64,000 nt of DNA from Amylostereum areolatum. Its lineage: Eukaryota > Basidiomycota > Agaricomycetes > Russulales > Stereaceae. The notes below the pieces were generated by a model. The model had not been told where the DNA came from. It worked only from the letters and a program-made list of their open reading frames with translations, and made no database searches. Shown here piece after piece: positions 23,501 to 33,730 of the stretch (its first letter is position 1; every line of letters begins with the position of its first letter). The stretch covers positions 62,001 to 126,000 of the forward strand of contig SAXG01000053.1 of NCBI GenBank assembly GCA_012932865.1, read 5' to 3'. The translations under genes were made by a program, and so were the position numbers.

Positions 23501-24717
23501 TCAGGGAGCTTGTCGAAGTCGTCTTTGTCAAAGATGTCCTTGAATTCGTGGTACGCCGTTGGGACTCGCTCAGAGAAGGTCTGTTCCTTTTTCTTAGCGT
23601 GCTCTTCAATTGCAATGTCCGATGCATGGGTCCGGATGTGGTATGTCGCTTTGTAGCCATCCCAGTCGAAAGCAAACAGCTGCTCGTCCTTTTCCATGTG
23701 GACTGGCTCTTCCTCCTCCTCTTCATCCTCATCGATATTGAGGAGGGGAGGGGGACGAGAGCAGCTGATAGGGCATCGGTCGAATTCAATTGACCCGGAT
23801 TTCCAGTCGATGTGAGGGTTGTGCTTCTTTAGCCACTCATGTCCAATGAAAAGGTCCGTATCTCCTAGATTGGAGACCGCCAGGTCAATGTTTTCTTCAT
23901 GGTCTTGAATATTTAGGCGAAGTGTGACATATTCCGTAATGGGACCTCCTGTGTTGAGAGTGCCGTCTGCATTTCGTACTGGGATTGGGCGAGCAGTCCG
24001 TCGCGTGGGGATGTGATTTTCCTGCACAAACTTCGTGTTGATACACGAGCCAGTGCAACCACTGTCCAGGAGTGCGAGAGCTTTGACAATGCGTTTGGAA
24101 TCTACCACCAGTTGTGTGGGAATGACCGTTTGTTCCTTGGCGCTGGCGGAGCGTATGAACTGCATAGGAGTGGCGAGCTCTAGTAGAGCTTGACATGCTA
24201 ACTCGTCTCCCATGCCAGTTATTTCCTTGATGGCTTCATAAGTAGCCTCGTCACGGCGTCGGTGGTGTGTCCAGATGCGAAGGATTACAATTGCACTTTC
24301 GGGTTTGTCTTCCCTTAAGCGACGAAGCGTCCATTGAGCCGTTCCAGGTGCCATATAACATGATTTGGGCGCCGTGCCCCTTCCATCGCACGGCGTTGTC
24401 CCTGACTTCACAGGGTCCATATCCAAAACCGAGTCCGTATCCAAAGCCGTATCCAAAACTGAAGCCGAAACCGAAGCCGAAACCGAAGCCATATCCAAAG
24501 CCGAAGGCTCACAAATCGAGGCCTGAGTATCTAAAATAACAACGGGACGCGTGCCCGTACCGATAGAGTCCGTAAGAGAAGTCATAATGGGGATATCCCC
24601 CGTAGTAGTACAGTCCGAATCAACAATGCGCATATGTAAACGAGAACCAGGCCACCGAGGTGCCACAAAACCAGACGAGCGAGAAACAGAAACTTGGGCT
24701 TCAGATGCCGTGTACAT
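20545..24717 (-). pseudogene. pol: Gypsy-3 pol, one in-frame stop
   Basis: Protease (LLDSGCTGS), RT (YLDD in VVYLDDILIF), RNase H (SDYATGAVLSQ, DKELLAIMTALE), integrase with HHCC (CETCQRTKIRHD), catalytic core and HPQTDGQTERSN, and a chromodomain (VEKIIDSKKVGRGF, YLVKWKGYPDNDNTW). The frame is interrupted only by TGA at 21364-21366 within the integrase, where relatives have CGA for arginine. The first ATG of the frame is at 24717, but the frame opens upstream and overlaps the gag stop, so a -1 frameshift from gag is the likelier start. The N-terminal ~140 codons before the protease are a repetitive Ser/Asp/Val/Ala/Leu-rich linker coded by the hexanucleotide-like repeat at 24415-24505. Confidence 0.93.
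24415..24505. repeat. Hexanucleotide-type repeat (CCAAAG/CCGAAA) in Gypsy-3 pol linker
   Basis: Short degenerate units such as GTATCCAAAGCC and GAAGCCGAAACC repeat here, coding in pol for a run of Ser, Val, Ala, Asp and Leu. A related simple repeat (GGCTTT) occurs at about 34309-34345. Confidence 0.7.
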
Positions 24718-24728
24718 CGTCAGCCCCC

Positions 24729-25985
24729 TCAAAAACCCTCCTTCTTCTCCTCCACCTTCGGCTGAGCTTGAAGCGCGTCCATCACGCTTTTCCGATCTTC
24801 GGCCGACAGGCTCCTAGCCCAGGCGGTGGGCGTCTCGAACGTCTGTGCTCGAGCCTCCCGCTTTGGTGGTTCCGTGTACCGGTCCCTCCCCCACATGTCT
24901 CGGATGTTCTTCACGTCCACCCTGCAGTCCCGCACCTGGTGGCCATTCTGTCCGCAGCGGAAGCATCGCCCCTTGATGTCGACACGGTTGACGTCCATCG
25001 GCTGACCTTTGCCACCGTGCACCGTGCCGGTTCCATCGCGGCGCCATGGGACCTGCCCCCCTTGTTGCCCATTGGACGATCCTTGTCCTTTGGGTTTTTG
25101 GTTCTGCACGGGTCCACTGCGCTGGGTCTTAAGGTCCTCCCGCTCCTGTCGCAGACCGTCGATCAGGATGATGCGCTCTTTGAGGTCCTCATATTTCTGA
25201 GGAACGTGACCGCTGTCGTAGATGGAGTCGATGGTCCGATAGTAGACGTTGTGTTTGAGCAGCTGCATGAGGTGGATAGGGTCCTGCGCCGTGGAGTATC
25301 CTGCCTTTCTTGCGAGTTGCTCGAACTTGGCGAAGTATTCATGGGCAGTGGTACCCTTCGTCTGTTTGAACCCGTCCAGTTCGACTGCGGCACGGTGCTG
25401 CTCATTGACGTCGGTGAAGGCCCCTTTGAGTGCTTTGTGGAAGTCCACCCAGGCGACCATGGCTCCATTGGCCAAGTGTGCATCCTCATACTCGGCCTTC
25501 CAGGTGCGTGCTGCCTCCCCCGTCATGTAGGTGAGAATGAAGAGGACTTTGTCCTTGTCCGTCACGAGGTCATCCTCAGCAGCTCGCATGTATTCCTCGC
25601 ACGACCGCATCCAGTCATTGAAGTCCTCTCGTTTCCCAGAGAAGCCTTCAGGAGTTTTCGCGTGGACTTTCTTTCGGGGGGGTCTGGCGGCGGCGGCGGC
25701 TGGGGCACTAACAGTGACCGCAGGGGGGTTGACTGTGATGGGGGGGGCCGTGACGTTGACGGTGGGGGGTGGCAGGTTGAGGGCAGCGACAAGCACGGCA
25801 GGGATGGCGACCCATTGGCCATTTACTTCCATGAGCCAGGCATCGTCGGTGCCGTTATTCATGTGTTGGATGGGAGAGCCAGTTTGGCCGATGACAATGT
25901 TCCATGTTCCACCGATTTCGGTGCAGTTGGCGAGTTCGGCGGGGAGAGGGGGTTGGGGGTCGGTGCGGATCCACTGGGCAGCCAT
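24729..25985 (-). CDS. gag: Gypsy-3 Gag
   Basis: 418 residues, intact. N-terminal ~100 residues carry a short conserved block then a Pro/Val/Ala-rich linker. A retrotransposon gag domain spans about 110-290 (FSGKREDFNDWMRSCEEYM, TYMTGEAARTWK). A basic linker follows, and the CCHC zinc knuckle CFRCGQNGHQVRDC lies near residue 350. It ends GGT TTT TGA, with pol in the -1 frame overlapping the stop. The reading frame extends upstream of the ATG without a stop for about 100 codons to the TAA at 26292-26294. Confidence 0.92.
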   Translation of the reverse strand: MAAQWIRTDPQPPLPAELANCTEIGGTWNIVIGQTGSPIQHMNNGTDDAWLMEVNGQWVAIPAVLVAALNLPPPTVNVTAPPITVNPPAVTVSAPAAAAARPPRKKVHAKTPEGFSGKREDFNDWMRSCEEYMRAAEDDLVTDKDKVLFILTYMTGEAARTWKAEYEDAHLANGAMVAWVDFHKALKGAFTDVNEQHRAAVELDGFKQTKGTTAHEYFAKFEQLARKAGYSTAQDPIHLMQLLKHNVYYRTIDSIYDSGHVPQKYEDLKERIILIDGLRQEREDLKTQRSGPVQNQKPKGQGSSNGQQGGQVPWRRDGTGTVHGGKGQPMDVNRVDIKGRCFRCGQNGHQVRDCRVDVKNIRDMWGRDRYTEPPKREARAQTFETPTAWARSLSAEDRKSVMDALQAQPKVEEKKEGF

Positions 25986-27168
25986 GATTGGTTCGTCGAG
26001 GTTGGAGAAGTCTTCGTCGGTGACAGGTGGTAGGACAGAGGCGGCGATGAGGTTGAAGTCGGCTTCAGTGAGGTCGTCTTGGCTTTCGTTGGCGAAGTAC
26101 CAACTGATGCCACTTGTTTGGGTTGCTACAAAGGCGACTTCGACAGTGGTGTCTCCGAGTTGGACAAAGAAGTTGTTTCCTCGTTCAGTGAAGCCTAGAG
26201 GGAGGGGATATATGTAGCAGTTTTCGTCCTCAACGTCGGTGTCGGAGTCAGAACTGGAGTCGGAGCCGTTGAGTCCGAATGAGGGAATTGTTTATAAGTG
26301 GGTGAGGTCGATGACCTCTGGCTGGGTGAGGTCGATGACCTCTGGCTCTGGTGTGGGGCTGGGGGTGTTGCCTGGTGTAAGGAGGCGGTGGGTGTGTCGA
26401 GTGTCCACTGGTATTTTCTCGTTGGGCGCGTAGAAGGATTTTGGGGGTTGCTCGAGTTTGTAGCGGTAGGTGACGTATGGGCAGGAGTAGACGTAGAGGT
26501 TTCCGTTTCCTTGTTCGCTTATTTTGAGGCGATAGAAGTGGATGTCTATGACGGAGTCTTCAAGTTCTTCTACGCCGAGGGCGACCTTCCAATTGTGCCA
26601 GGCCCAAGGGTCTTTAGATTCGTTGATGAGGGAGATGATAGCGTCGTGGCTGATGGGGATGAATTCTTGTACTTGCGAGCGCCAATCTTCCATGCACGAG
26701 CCCCCAGTCGAAATGGTTACTCTGTGCGGCAAGGGAAGATTTTGTCGAGGGAAGGTGGTTCTGTTATGAGATCGCAAGACGGTCTGCCTCAGTCTTCTCG
26801 ACCTGTTGGCTGTCTCTTCGTCTAGGGGACACGAGCCCAAAGACTTCCTAAACCGCTTTCCTCAGTTTCGCCGCTTTTACTCGTTTCCTACACCAAAGGT
26901 GCACCTTCTACTGTCACCTCTGAGCTTTCAACTCCTGGTATTGGAGAGTCTCGAGTAGGTGTAACATTTTGAGGAAACGTCAAGCCGGCACCGGTATACG
27001 TGCGCACGACCACAATGTCAGGGTAACGAGTCGCGTACTCTGGGGGCAACGGTCTAGGGCGGCACGGGGGAAGGACAAGGTCAGTACCAGACGGGTACTA
27101 CTACTACTACGCTACAGTACGTAGGGACGGTCGTAGGGTGGTGCAAGAGTGAATAGATCTCAAGCTTA
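25986..27168 (-). other. Gypsy-3 leader with pre-gag frame ending in two SUMO-interacting-type motifs
   Basis: One frame, in phase with gag, is open from upstream of 26693 to TAA at 26292-26294 and then open again to the gag ATG. The first part begins at ATG 26693 (or non-AUG further up) and reads MEDWRSQVQEF..., continuing with a DPWAWHNWKV segment that recalls the WTAHG...RIFEWRW block of Gypsy-5. It ends with two copies of EVIDLT, the core of a SUMO-interacting motif. The leader has only two ATGs (26693 and 26967, first bases) over about 1.3 kb including the transcribed LTR. Confidence 0.6.
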
Positions 27169-27626
27169 TGTCAGCAACGACTAGTGCGACGGCACCAAGT
27201 TACGACACAGCTGACTAGAAGATGAGGACGACAGAGGGGAGCCGATCAGACACGGCGACAGACGAGGGAAAGCAAGCAAAGTCGGTAGAATTGACTAGCT
27301 CGAGATAAGGAATATGTACAGCGAGAGCGAGCCTTATATACACAAGAGGAGAGAGACTTAGGTAAGCAACCAATACACGGCGATCAGTAAGCAGACCAAG
27401 TATAAGTAAGCAGTCGTATGTAAAAGAGCACAGCATGAGTCAGTATCGTACAGCATGAGTCAAGAGAAAGGAGTCAGACCCGGACCGAGATGAGTCACGT
27501 GGGTCCGGGCGGGATATAGATGAGCCGGGTCCGGGCCAAGGTGGAGCCGGACCGGTGATAAGTCGATAAGTCCTAAAGCGTGTAACCGATGTAAAGTAAA
27601 AAGAAAATTATAGACCGTTCATGACA
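27169..27626 (-). repeat. LTR-A, 5' LTR of Gypsy-3
   Basis: 458 bp with TATATAAGG on the minus strand (27332-27340). The outer flank is CTTTC, which does not match the flank of the 3' LTR. Confidence 0.95.
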
Positions 27627-27726
27627 CTTTCCCAATTGAGCCAGTTGACCCTGTGTCCGACTTCGGTGAGAAATCTTCGGAGCTCTGCGACGTTGAGTAT
27701 AGCCACTGCGCTAGTTTCCGGAACCG

Positions 27727-28268
27727 TCAAAGTAGTTTGACTTCCCGTTCTTCCATCTCGGTCGAGAGCGTTAGGTACCTCGAGTATAATTGGAGGAGTT
27801 CTCCGTTGAGCATCTTGATGTGATCTTGTAAGATGTTCTGGACGTCGGCTGACTCCCTCTTGAGGTCGTCAATCCGCTCTCTGGCCTGTTTGATCGCTAC
27901 TCCGGCTATCATGCGGGCTATCTGGCTTTCTAGTATCGGGGAATCGGGCGTTTGGGCTTCCGTCACTCCGGGCCACGGGGATTGCATTAGCACCTGTGAG
28001 GAATTCGGGTGCTTTAGTCTGGGTTCCTTTGTGTGCTTCTAATCGGCTTACCCCCTGTTCTTCCGTCTGGTCCTGACCTAGACGGAGGAGGTACTGACTT
28101 AATTGCGAGGATTGCTGCCGATCGAGCGATGAAGCAGTCTCCGCAGAGGGCGCGTTCCTGTTGAGTGTGGTGTACTTTGTTGCAGACAAGACAGAGGCGG
28201 TCGACATTGCTGGGTGAGACGGTTGGATTGGTGGAGGAAGTGTTGGCTGTGTTTGGGGTGGTGGACAT
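27727..28268 (-). pseudogene. Unidentified ORF remnant with paired cysteines and a coiled coil
   Basis: On the minus strand an ATG at 28268 opens a frame with a CLVC...CGDC pattern (two CXXC pairs about 14 residues apart, probably metal-binding). After one or two frame changes, or an intron beginning GTAAGC near 28044, a charged helix follows (ARERIDDLKRESADVQNILQ), ending at 27727. It lies between the chromodomain stop of the Gypsy-1-like fragment (28348) and LTR-A. I do not recognise the family. It may be an extra 3' gene of that element, an element remnant, or a host fragment. Confidence 0.35.
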
Positions 28269-28347
28269 TGGTGACCTGTCTTGTTGAACCCGTAGGGTTT
28301 TTATCCCCCCCTTGTTGGCAGTGCATTCGCCTGAATGGCGTTGAGTC

Positions 28348-30541
28348 TCACCGATGTCTTACTTTCGTCTTGCGTTTCTTTCGTCTCGTTGGTCTTTGTT
28401 CTTGCTGTGTTGCAGCGGTTTCGTCACGATCAGTAGCTTCTGTGTTGGTATCTCTGATTGGCTGTGGTGACAACTTTGGTGCCTTGGGGTTATTCCGGTG
28501 GAACTCTGCGATCACAGCTTTTGATCCTTCGAGATTAGATGCGGGTTCCCATGTGTTACCGGAGTCTGGGTATCCTTTCCATTTTACGAAGTAATGTAAC
28601 GGTTCAGAATACTGTTTGTCTAATTTTGAGGCTATTATTGTTTCTAGTTCATAGAGTTCTTCATCGTTTACTAGTTCCGGAGGTGGTTTTTCGTAAGCTT
28701 CACCATATTGTTCTGTGTCATGGATCGCTCCATTTCTTTCTTCGTTTGCAGACCTTGTACACGCGACGCGCCACGGCACATGACTTCCCTTTGCATCACA
28801 TGCTCCAACGACGTCATTGCCCGGACTTCCAAACGGCGTTCCGCATCCTTATCTATGACATCATTGCTCCGGACTTCCGTCCTCCTCCCCATGACTCCTT
28901 TCTTATTGTTCCCCCCGCTCGCACCACTATCGCATCGCATCGCACCATCGTTCCCACTTGTATATAAGGACAGTATCCCTTTTCCCTTTTCCTCAGACTG
29001 TCCGTCTCGTCATACGGTACTGTAGCGCACGTTGCACTACCCTAGACCCCGGCACTCTCGAATCTATTTTCTTCTCGCTCCTCTCATCGTCGCGACTTAG
29101 GCGGTTCATCGGTCTCATAAACTGCGTTTCTGACATTCTGTCTCTTCGAATGGAATCAACAGTGCTGCGTGGAATACCGGGTGTATTTTCCACTTCGTCG
29201 GTAGTTCTAGGCGATAGGTTACCGGTCCTATGACCTTTTCTATTTTGAACGGGCCGAATCGTTTCGGTGCCAACTTGGTTTTTGGGTATACCGTGTTAAG
29301 GTTTTTTCCGTCTAACCATACTTGGTCACCCTGTTTGAGTTGATCTCGCAGCGTGAATGTTTGATCATGCTGCATTTTCATTAATTTAGCAGCTATTTCC
29401 AGACTTGCTTCTGCGTTGTCCCACGCGTCCTTAAAGTTCTTTATTCTTTCTTCGGCTGTCGGTATTCGCGGATCGGTCGGTATTGTCGGGTTGAAAATCG
29501 GTTGGTATCCGTGTAGGAGTTCAAATGGGGAAGCTTTCGTAGCTGAATGTTGTCGTATATTGTGTGCGAATTCTGCTTTTGGTAAAAGTTTTGCCCAATT
29601 TGTTTGATCTCCGTTGCAGAATGCTCGAAGATATTGTTCTAATTCTTGATTCACTCTTTCTGTTTCGCCATCTGTTTGGGGATGATACGCTGTACTGAGC
29701 GATGAGATAATTCCAAGACTTTCGCAGATGGATTGGAATACTTTGGATGTGAATTGAGGACCTCTGTCTGATATCATTCTTTTCCATAGTCCGAATCGTC
29801 TGTAGACATTGTCGATCAGAAGATCAGCTGTTTCTTCTGTGTTGATCGTCTTTAGGCACGGTGTGAATACTGCGGTTTTGGTGAACCTGTCGACGACTAC
29901 ATTGATCGAATTGAATCCATTGGAGATCGGAAGGTCTGTGATGAAATCTGATGTGATTGTTTCCCATGGTCGTTCTGGTATTTCCGTAGGTTGTAATGGA
30001 TGTTTTGCCGGATGCGTGACATTCTTTGTTGACTGGCATACGGGACATCCTTGGACATAGCCTTTTACGAAGGAAATCATCTTAGGCCACCAAAAGTTTC
30101 TTTGTACCAGTTCTAGAGTTTTCATTTCTCCTGGATGTCCAATCGTCTGGAGATCATGATGCGATTTTAGGATCATGCGTCGCAGTTCGAGATTCTGTGG
30201 TACGTAGATCTTCCCTTTTCTGATGATCAAGTCGTTTTCGAAATTCCAATCTTCAATCCCTTTTGCAAGGGTGCGTGGCCCCGATCTTTTGATCGTGTCT
30301 AGCGCCGTCCATACTTCATCATCTAGGTGCGAGAAGTTCCTTAGTTCTTTGAGAAGTTCTTTATCTCCGATTGCTTCAACTGTTCCTCTTCCGGTGGCTC
30401 TAGCTTTGAATATCGAAGGATGGAGTAAGATTCGTTCATCGTTGTCTGGGATGTCTTCTTTATGATCTGGTCTTCTAGAAAGTCCGTCCGCTTTATTTGT
30501 ACTTCCTGGTTTGTGCACCAGGGTGTAGTCAAAGCGGGATA
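28348..30541 (-). mobile_element. Gypsy-1-like fragment: RNase H end, integrase and chromodomain
   Basis: On the minus strand the open frame (from 30541) covers the end of RNase H (HKPGSTNKADGLSRRPDH), integrase HHCC (CPVCQSTKNVTHP), catalytic core (ITSDFITDLP..., ISDRGPQF, HPQTDGETERVN) and, after the solo LTR at 28716-29135, a chromodomain (LETIIASKLDKQYSE..., YFVKWKGYPDSGNTWEP) ending at 28348. Bases 30168-30540 repeat window positions 1 to about 370. The right edge at 30541 is a blunt junction to a truncated LTR-A. The coding part seen here has no stop apart from the LTR insertion. Confidence 0.9.
28716..29135 (+). repeat. Solo LTR-B with TSD TTCTG
   Basis: 420 bp, TGTCATGG...TTTCTGACA, flanked by TTCTG (28711-28715 and 29136-29140). 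It is inserted between integrase and chromodomain codons of the Gypsy-1-like fragment, in the opposite orientation. Confidence 0.95.
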
Positions 30542-30735
30542 GAATGAGTCAGTATCGTACAGCATGAGTCAAGAGAAAGGAGTCAGACCCGGACTGAGAT
30601 GAGTCACGTGGGTCCGGGCGGGATATAGATGAGCCGGGTCCGGGCCAAGGTGGAGCCGGACCGGTGATAAGTCGATAAGTCCTAAAGCGTGTAACCGATG
30701 TAAAGTAAAAAGAAAATTATAGACCGTTCATGACA
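30542..30735 (-). repeat. Truncated LTR-A (194 bp)
   Basis: It carries only the right-hand part (as read on +) of LTR-A, from ATGAGTCAGTATCG to the TGACA terminus. Followed by CGGTG, the TSD partner of 20091-20095. Its inner edge joins the Gypsy-1-like fragment without a shared repeat beyond a few bases. Confidence 0.92.
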
Positions 30736-32107
30736 CGGTGCCATCCACATTACGCACGGGGAACGGGTTTTCTAGTCTTCTTGTGGTAAGCTTCTTGCGT
30801 TCAACGAAGCTTCGGTTCAGGATAATTCCTTCTGCGCCGCTATCAAGTAGCGCGTCTGCGTCAATTTCTCTTTTGGTAACTCGTCCGATCAGCTTGACCT
30901 TGAGCGTGATCAATGGTGTTTGCCTGTTCTTGGTGACGGTAGACAGATACAAACACGGGGGATATGATTGCTCACAGGTATGCATGGATGATAATACAGC
31001 GAAACGATTCAACGATGATACCAAAAGTCCTTTGCCTCCACCAGACGATGCGACTGGGGGGTGTTTCAAAAATCCTGCGATTCCAGGATGTCCTTCAGCA
31101 GTGCTACTGCCTGCTCCTTGCCTTCCGCGTCCAGATCCTTCAGCTGGCGAGTGATCGCCGCGATGGTTTTGGACGGGTCGGGAGCTGCTTTTGCAGTGGG
31201 TGGAGCCGTGCTCGTTGGTGGGGGGGGGGGGGGGGGGGGGCTTAGATCCAGTCTCCACTGCGCCCACCCGTCACGCGCTCGAGTCGTGGTTGGGGCAGTC
31301 ATGGGAGACGTGACCGGCCTGTCGACACATGAAGCACCTGCCCTCACGCATCATCTTTGCACGCTCGTCATCTGTCAGCTTTGCAGGGCGGGTCGAGGTG
31401 TTGGTGAAGGCGCCGACTCGGCACGACGAGGAGTCGTTGGCCGAACCGCCATTCGAGGTGAGCGCGACAGCCCCCTTGGACTGACTGCTCTTCCTCTCCG
31501 GGTTCTCCTCGAGCCATTGGTGGTTGATGCAGCGGGCGCGCTCCTTCCACTCCGCGAGGTCAGTGGGGAATGGGTACGACCGGGCCACCTGCTTGCCGAG
31601 TTCTCGCTGCAGTCCTTTCTTGAAGAAGTGGATCAGCGCTTCCTCGTCGTATTCTGTCATAGTCGCCAGCAGCTCAAACTCGGTGATGAAGTCGGTGACG
31701 TCCCGAGTAGTCATCGTGAGCTCGTTGATCTTACGCTGGGCCTCCATCTTCGGTTCGATGGGTACGAAGTCCCGACCAAACCTGTCTGAAAGCTCCTTGT
31801 AGGTGCTATAGTGGAGCTTTGGGGGTGTTTCTCCGGAGTCCGCGGCTTCTTCCTTCTTGTCCTTGTCGGCAAAGAGCTCCATGCGATGGTGCGTGGCCCA
31901 GGAGTTCGCCGTGTCTCCCTCCATCAGGCTGAGGAGGAGCATCATCTTGGCATCATCTGTAGTGTAAACATCTTTGTTAACACGAAGGAACATGCGGAGC
32001 TCTAGAGAGAATCAGAGGGTGTCGCGTCTGTCGCCCTTGAAGGGCTTCGGCTTGGGGCCGAGTTCGCGCTTGGAGGCGGTCGAGGGTTTGGTTTCTTCGT
32101 CGGGCAT
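30736..32107 (-). pseudogene. gag: Gypsy-2 gag and start of pol, several breaks
   Basis: Gag begins at ATG 32107 and is homologous to Gypsy-5 Gag throughout: gag domain, zinc knuckle CFMCRQAGHVSHDC, and the C-terminus ending QDF-stop at 31066. It is broken by TGA at 32012-32014 (CGG in Gypsy-5), TGA at 31271-31273 (CGA in Gypsy-5) and a 21-base C run on the coding strand (31220-31240) that changes the frame. Pol starts in the -1 frame at the gag stop and runs through the protease (ALLDSGAEG) to 30741, where the inserted block interrupts it after NVDGT. Confidence 0.9.
31220..31240. repeat. G21 homopolymer
   Basis: Twenty-one consecutive G on the plus strand (C on the gag coding strand, giving a proline run). 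Gypsy-5 has a mixed CCCCTCCCC sequence here. The tract shifts the gag frame and its exact length may be unreliable. Confidence 0.9.
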
Positions 32108-33307
32108 TTTGTCAGCGGGGAGGGCAACGTCGAGGGATCGGGTGAAGGCTGCTTCTTGTTGGTGTCGGAGTTCCTTGCAATGTTCTTCAGCTTTGTCAAG
32201 CTCGATTTGGACTTCGCACACGACTTGGAATTCGAGGGGTGTGATGAGTTCCTGGTTGTGTCTCCAAAACCAGAGATCCTGAACAGGGTTTGCACTAGAG
32301 GGTTGCCACTCAACTACTGTGCGCCCTGGTGTTCCTTGCCGGTTCCGTCGATACGCGAACCACTTCCTGGTGACGCTGTCGAACTTGAATCCTCTGGGGG
32401 GGAAGAGGACGGTAGATCGGCGGGGTGGTGGGGAAGAGGATGCTGGTGGGTCGATGAAGGCGGCAAGGATGTCGGTTGCAAGATCAAAGTCTTCGTCTGT
32501 GAGATAGTTGCCTCCTTGAAAGTACCAGTCTTGTCTGCTTTCTTCGGGAGGGTTGTGGGCCCAATGTACTGGTCTCTTGGTGTCTAGGGAGGTGAGGATG
32601 GAGTACTTGTACGGACAATAGTCGCGGAAGATACCCAGGGGGAACGCGGGGGTGGGGGGACAGGTGAAGGTTTGGGAAGCGATGATTCTAGAAGAAGTCG
32701 GCCGCGACGTGGCGACGACCGAGGAGTTTCTGGGTGAGGTAGCCGGCTTTTACGGCCTGGTGGGTCTCGTGTTCGAGGTGACGGTGGCGGAGGGTCTTGC
32801 CCTTGATAGTGGGACGGAGGACTGGTGGCGGGGTGGATTCCGGTGTGGGGATTGCAAAATTGTAGACAGTGGGGAAGTTGTGTCAGATGATCGATGGAGG
32901 TAGATGGGTGTTGGAACAGGTGTGCCAGGTAGGGGAGTGAATCGAGAACTCGAACCGGTTCCGATCTACGTCAAAGCACGCAACGACACGAGCGTAGAGG
33001 CAGAGGATTGTCTGCCTACCGTGATCGTGATTCCAGCACCACTCATATATGCGGCAATTGACTCTGTGGACCTTCAAGGTATGTTCCCTACAGAGGAGTT
33101 CGAGGGCTCGTATGCGATCGACAGTGGCCGCGTTTGCTCGGGGCCAGGGGAAGGGGGCGTTGCAATCAGGGTTGAATGTTTGGAGATTGAAGGTGAGAAA
33201 GATCGGTTTGGTGGTGGGTTCCAGGGTGGGGTTTTTAACGTCGTAGAGACGGAGAGGGAGGTATAGGGGAGAGGGGTGCGAGGTAGGCGTAGGGTAGACT
33301 GTCCAGG
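32108..33307 (-). other. Gypsy-2 leader: decayed pre-gag frame, one ATG only
   Basis: Homologous to the Gypsy-5 and Gypsy-4 leaders: it encodes an IYEW motif followed by a CLYARV block and, further on, GYLTQKLLGRRHVAADFF followed by TAG, the same stop at the same place as in Gypsy-5 and Gypsy-6. Extra stops (for example after PPSII) show decay. In about 1370 bases from the TATA box to gag the coding strand has one ATG (33044-33046), at a site that is ACG in Gypsy-4. Confidence 0.6.
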
Positions 33308-33730
33308 TGTCAGAAATGCAGTTTATGAGACCGATGGAACCACCTAAGTCGCGACGATGGGAGGAGCGAGAAGGAGCAATAGATTCGAGAGTGCCGGGGT
33401 CTAGGGTAGTGCAACGTGCGCTACAGTACCGTATGACGAGATGGACAGTCTAGGGAAAAGGGAAGAGAAACACTGTCCTTATATACAAGTGGGAACGATG
33501 GTGCGATGTGATGCAATAGTGGTGCGAGCGGGGGGAACAATAAGAAAGGAGTCATGGGGTGAAGGACGAAGGTCCGGAGCAATGATGTCATAGATAAGGA
33601 TGCGGAACCCTGCTCGGAAGTCCGGGCAATGATGTCATTGAAGCATGTGATGCGAAGGAAAGTCATGTGCCGTGACACGTCGCGTGTACGAGGTCTGCAA
33701 ATGAAGAGAGAAATGGAGCGATCCATGACA
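33308..33730 (-). repeat. LTR-B, 5' LTR of Gypsy-2
   Basis: 423 bp with TATATAAGG on the minus strand (33478-33486). Outer flank ACCGG does not pair with the flank of the 3' LTR at 15973-15977 (CTATG). Confidence 0.95.

Larger units (their letters stand above)
20096..27626 (-). mobile_element. Gypsy-3: complete gypsy element with LTR-A at both ends
   Basis: 7531 bp on the minus strand: 5' LTR-A (27169-27626), leader, gag (24729-25985), pol (20545-24717), 3' LTR-A (20096-20552). The two LTRs differ at only a handful of positions, mostly near one end. The left flank CGGTG is duplicated not at 27627 (CTTTC) but at 30736, after a third, truncated LTR-A, so the insertion was later rearranged. Protein coding is intact except for one TGA in pol. 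Confidence 0.92.
15978..33730 (-). mobile_element. Gypsy-2: full-length gypsy element split by a 10.6-kb insertion
   Basis: Minus-strand element with 3' LTR-B (15978-16400), pol 3' part (16401-20095), inserted block (20096-30735, TSD CGGTG at 20091-20095 and 30736-30740), then pol 5' end, gag, leader and 5' LTR-B (33308-33730). Without the block it matches Gypsy-5 throughout. The outer flanks (CTATG on the left, ACCGG on the right) are not a TSD, so one edge has been rearranged since insertion. Many nonsense changes show it is dead and older than Gypsy-5/6. Confidence 0.9.
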
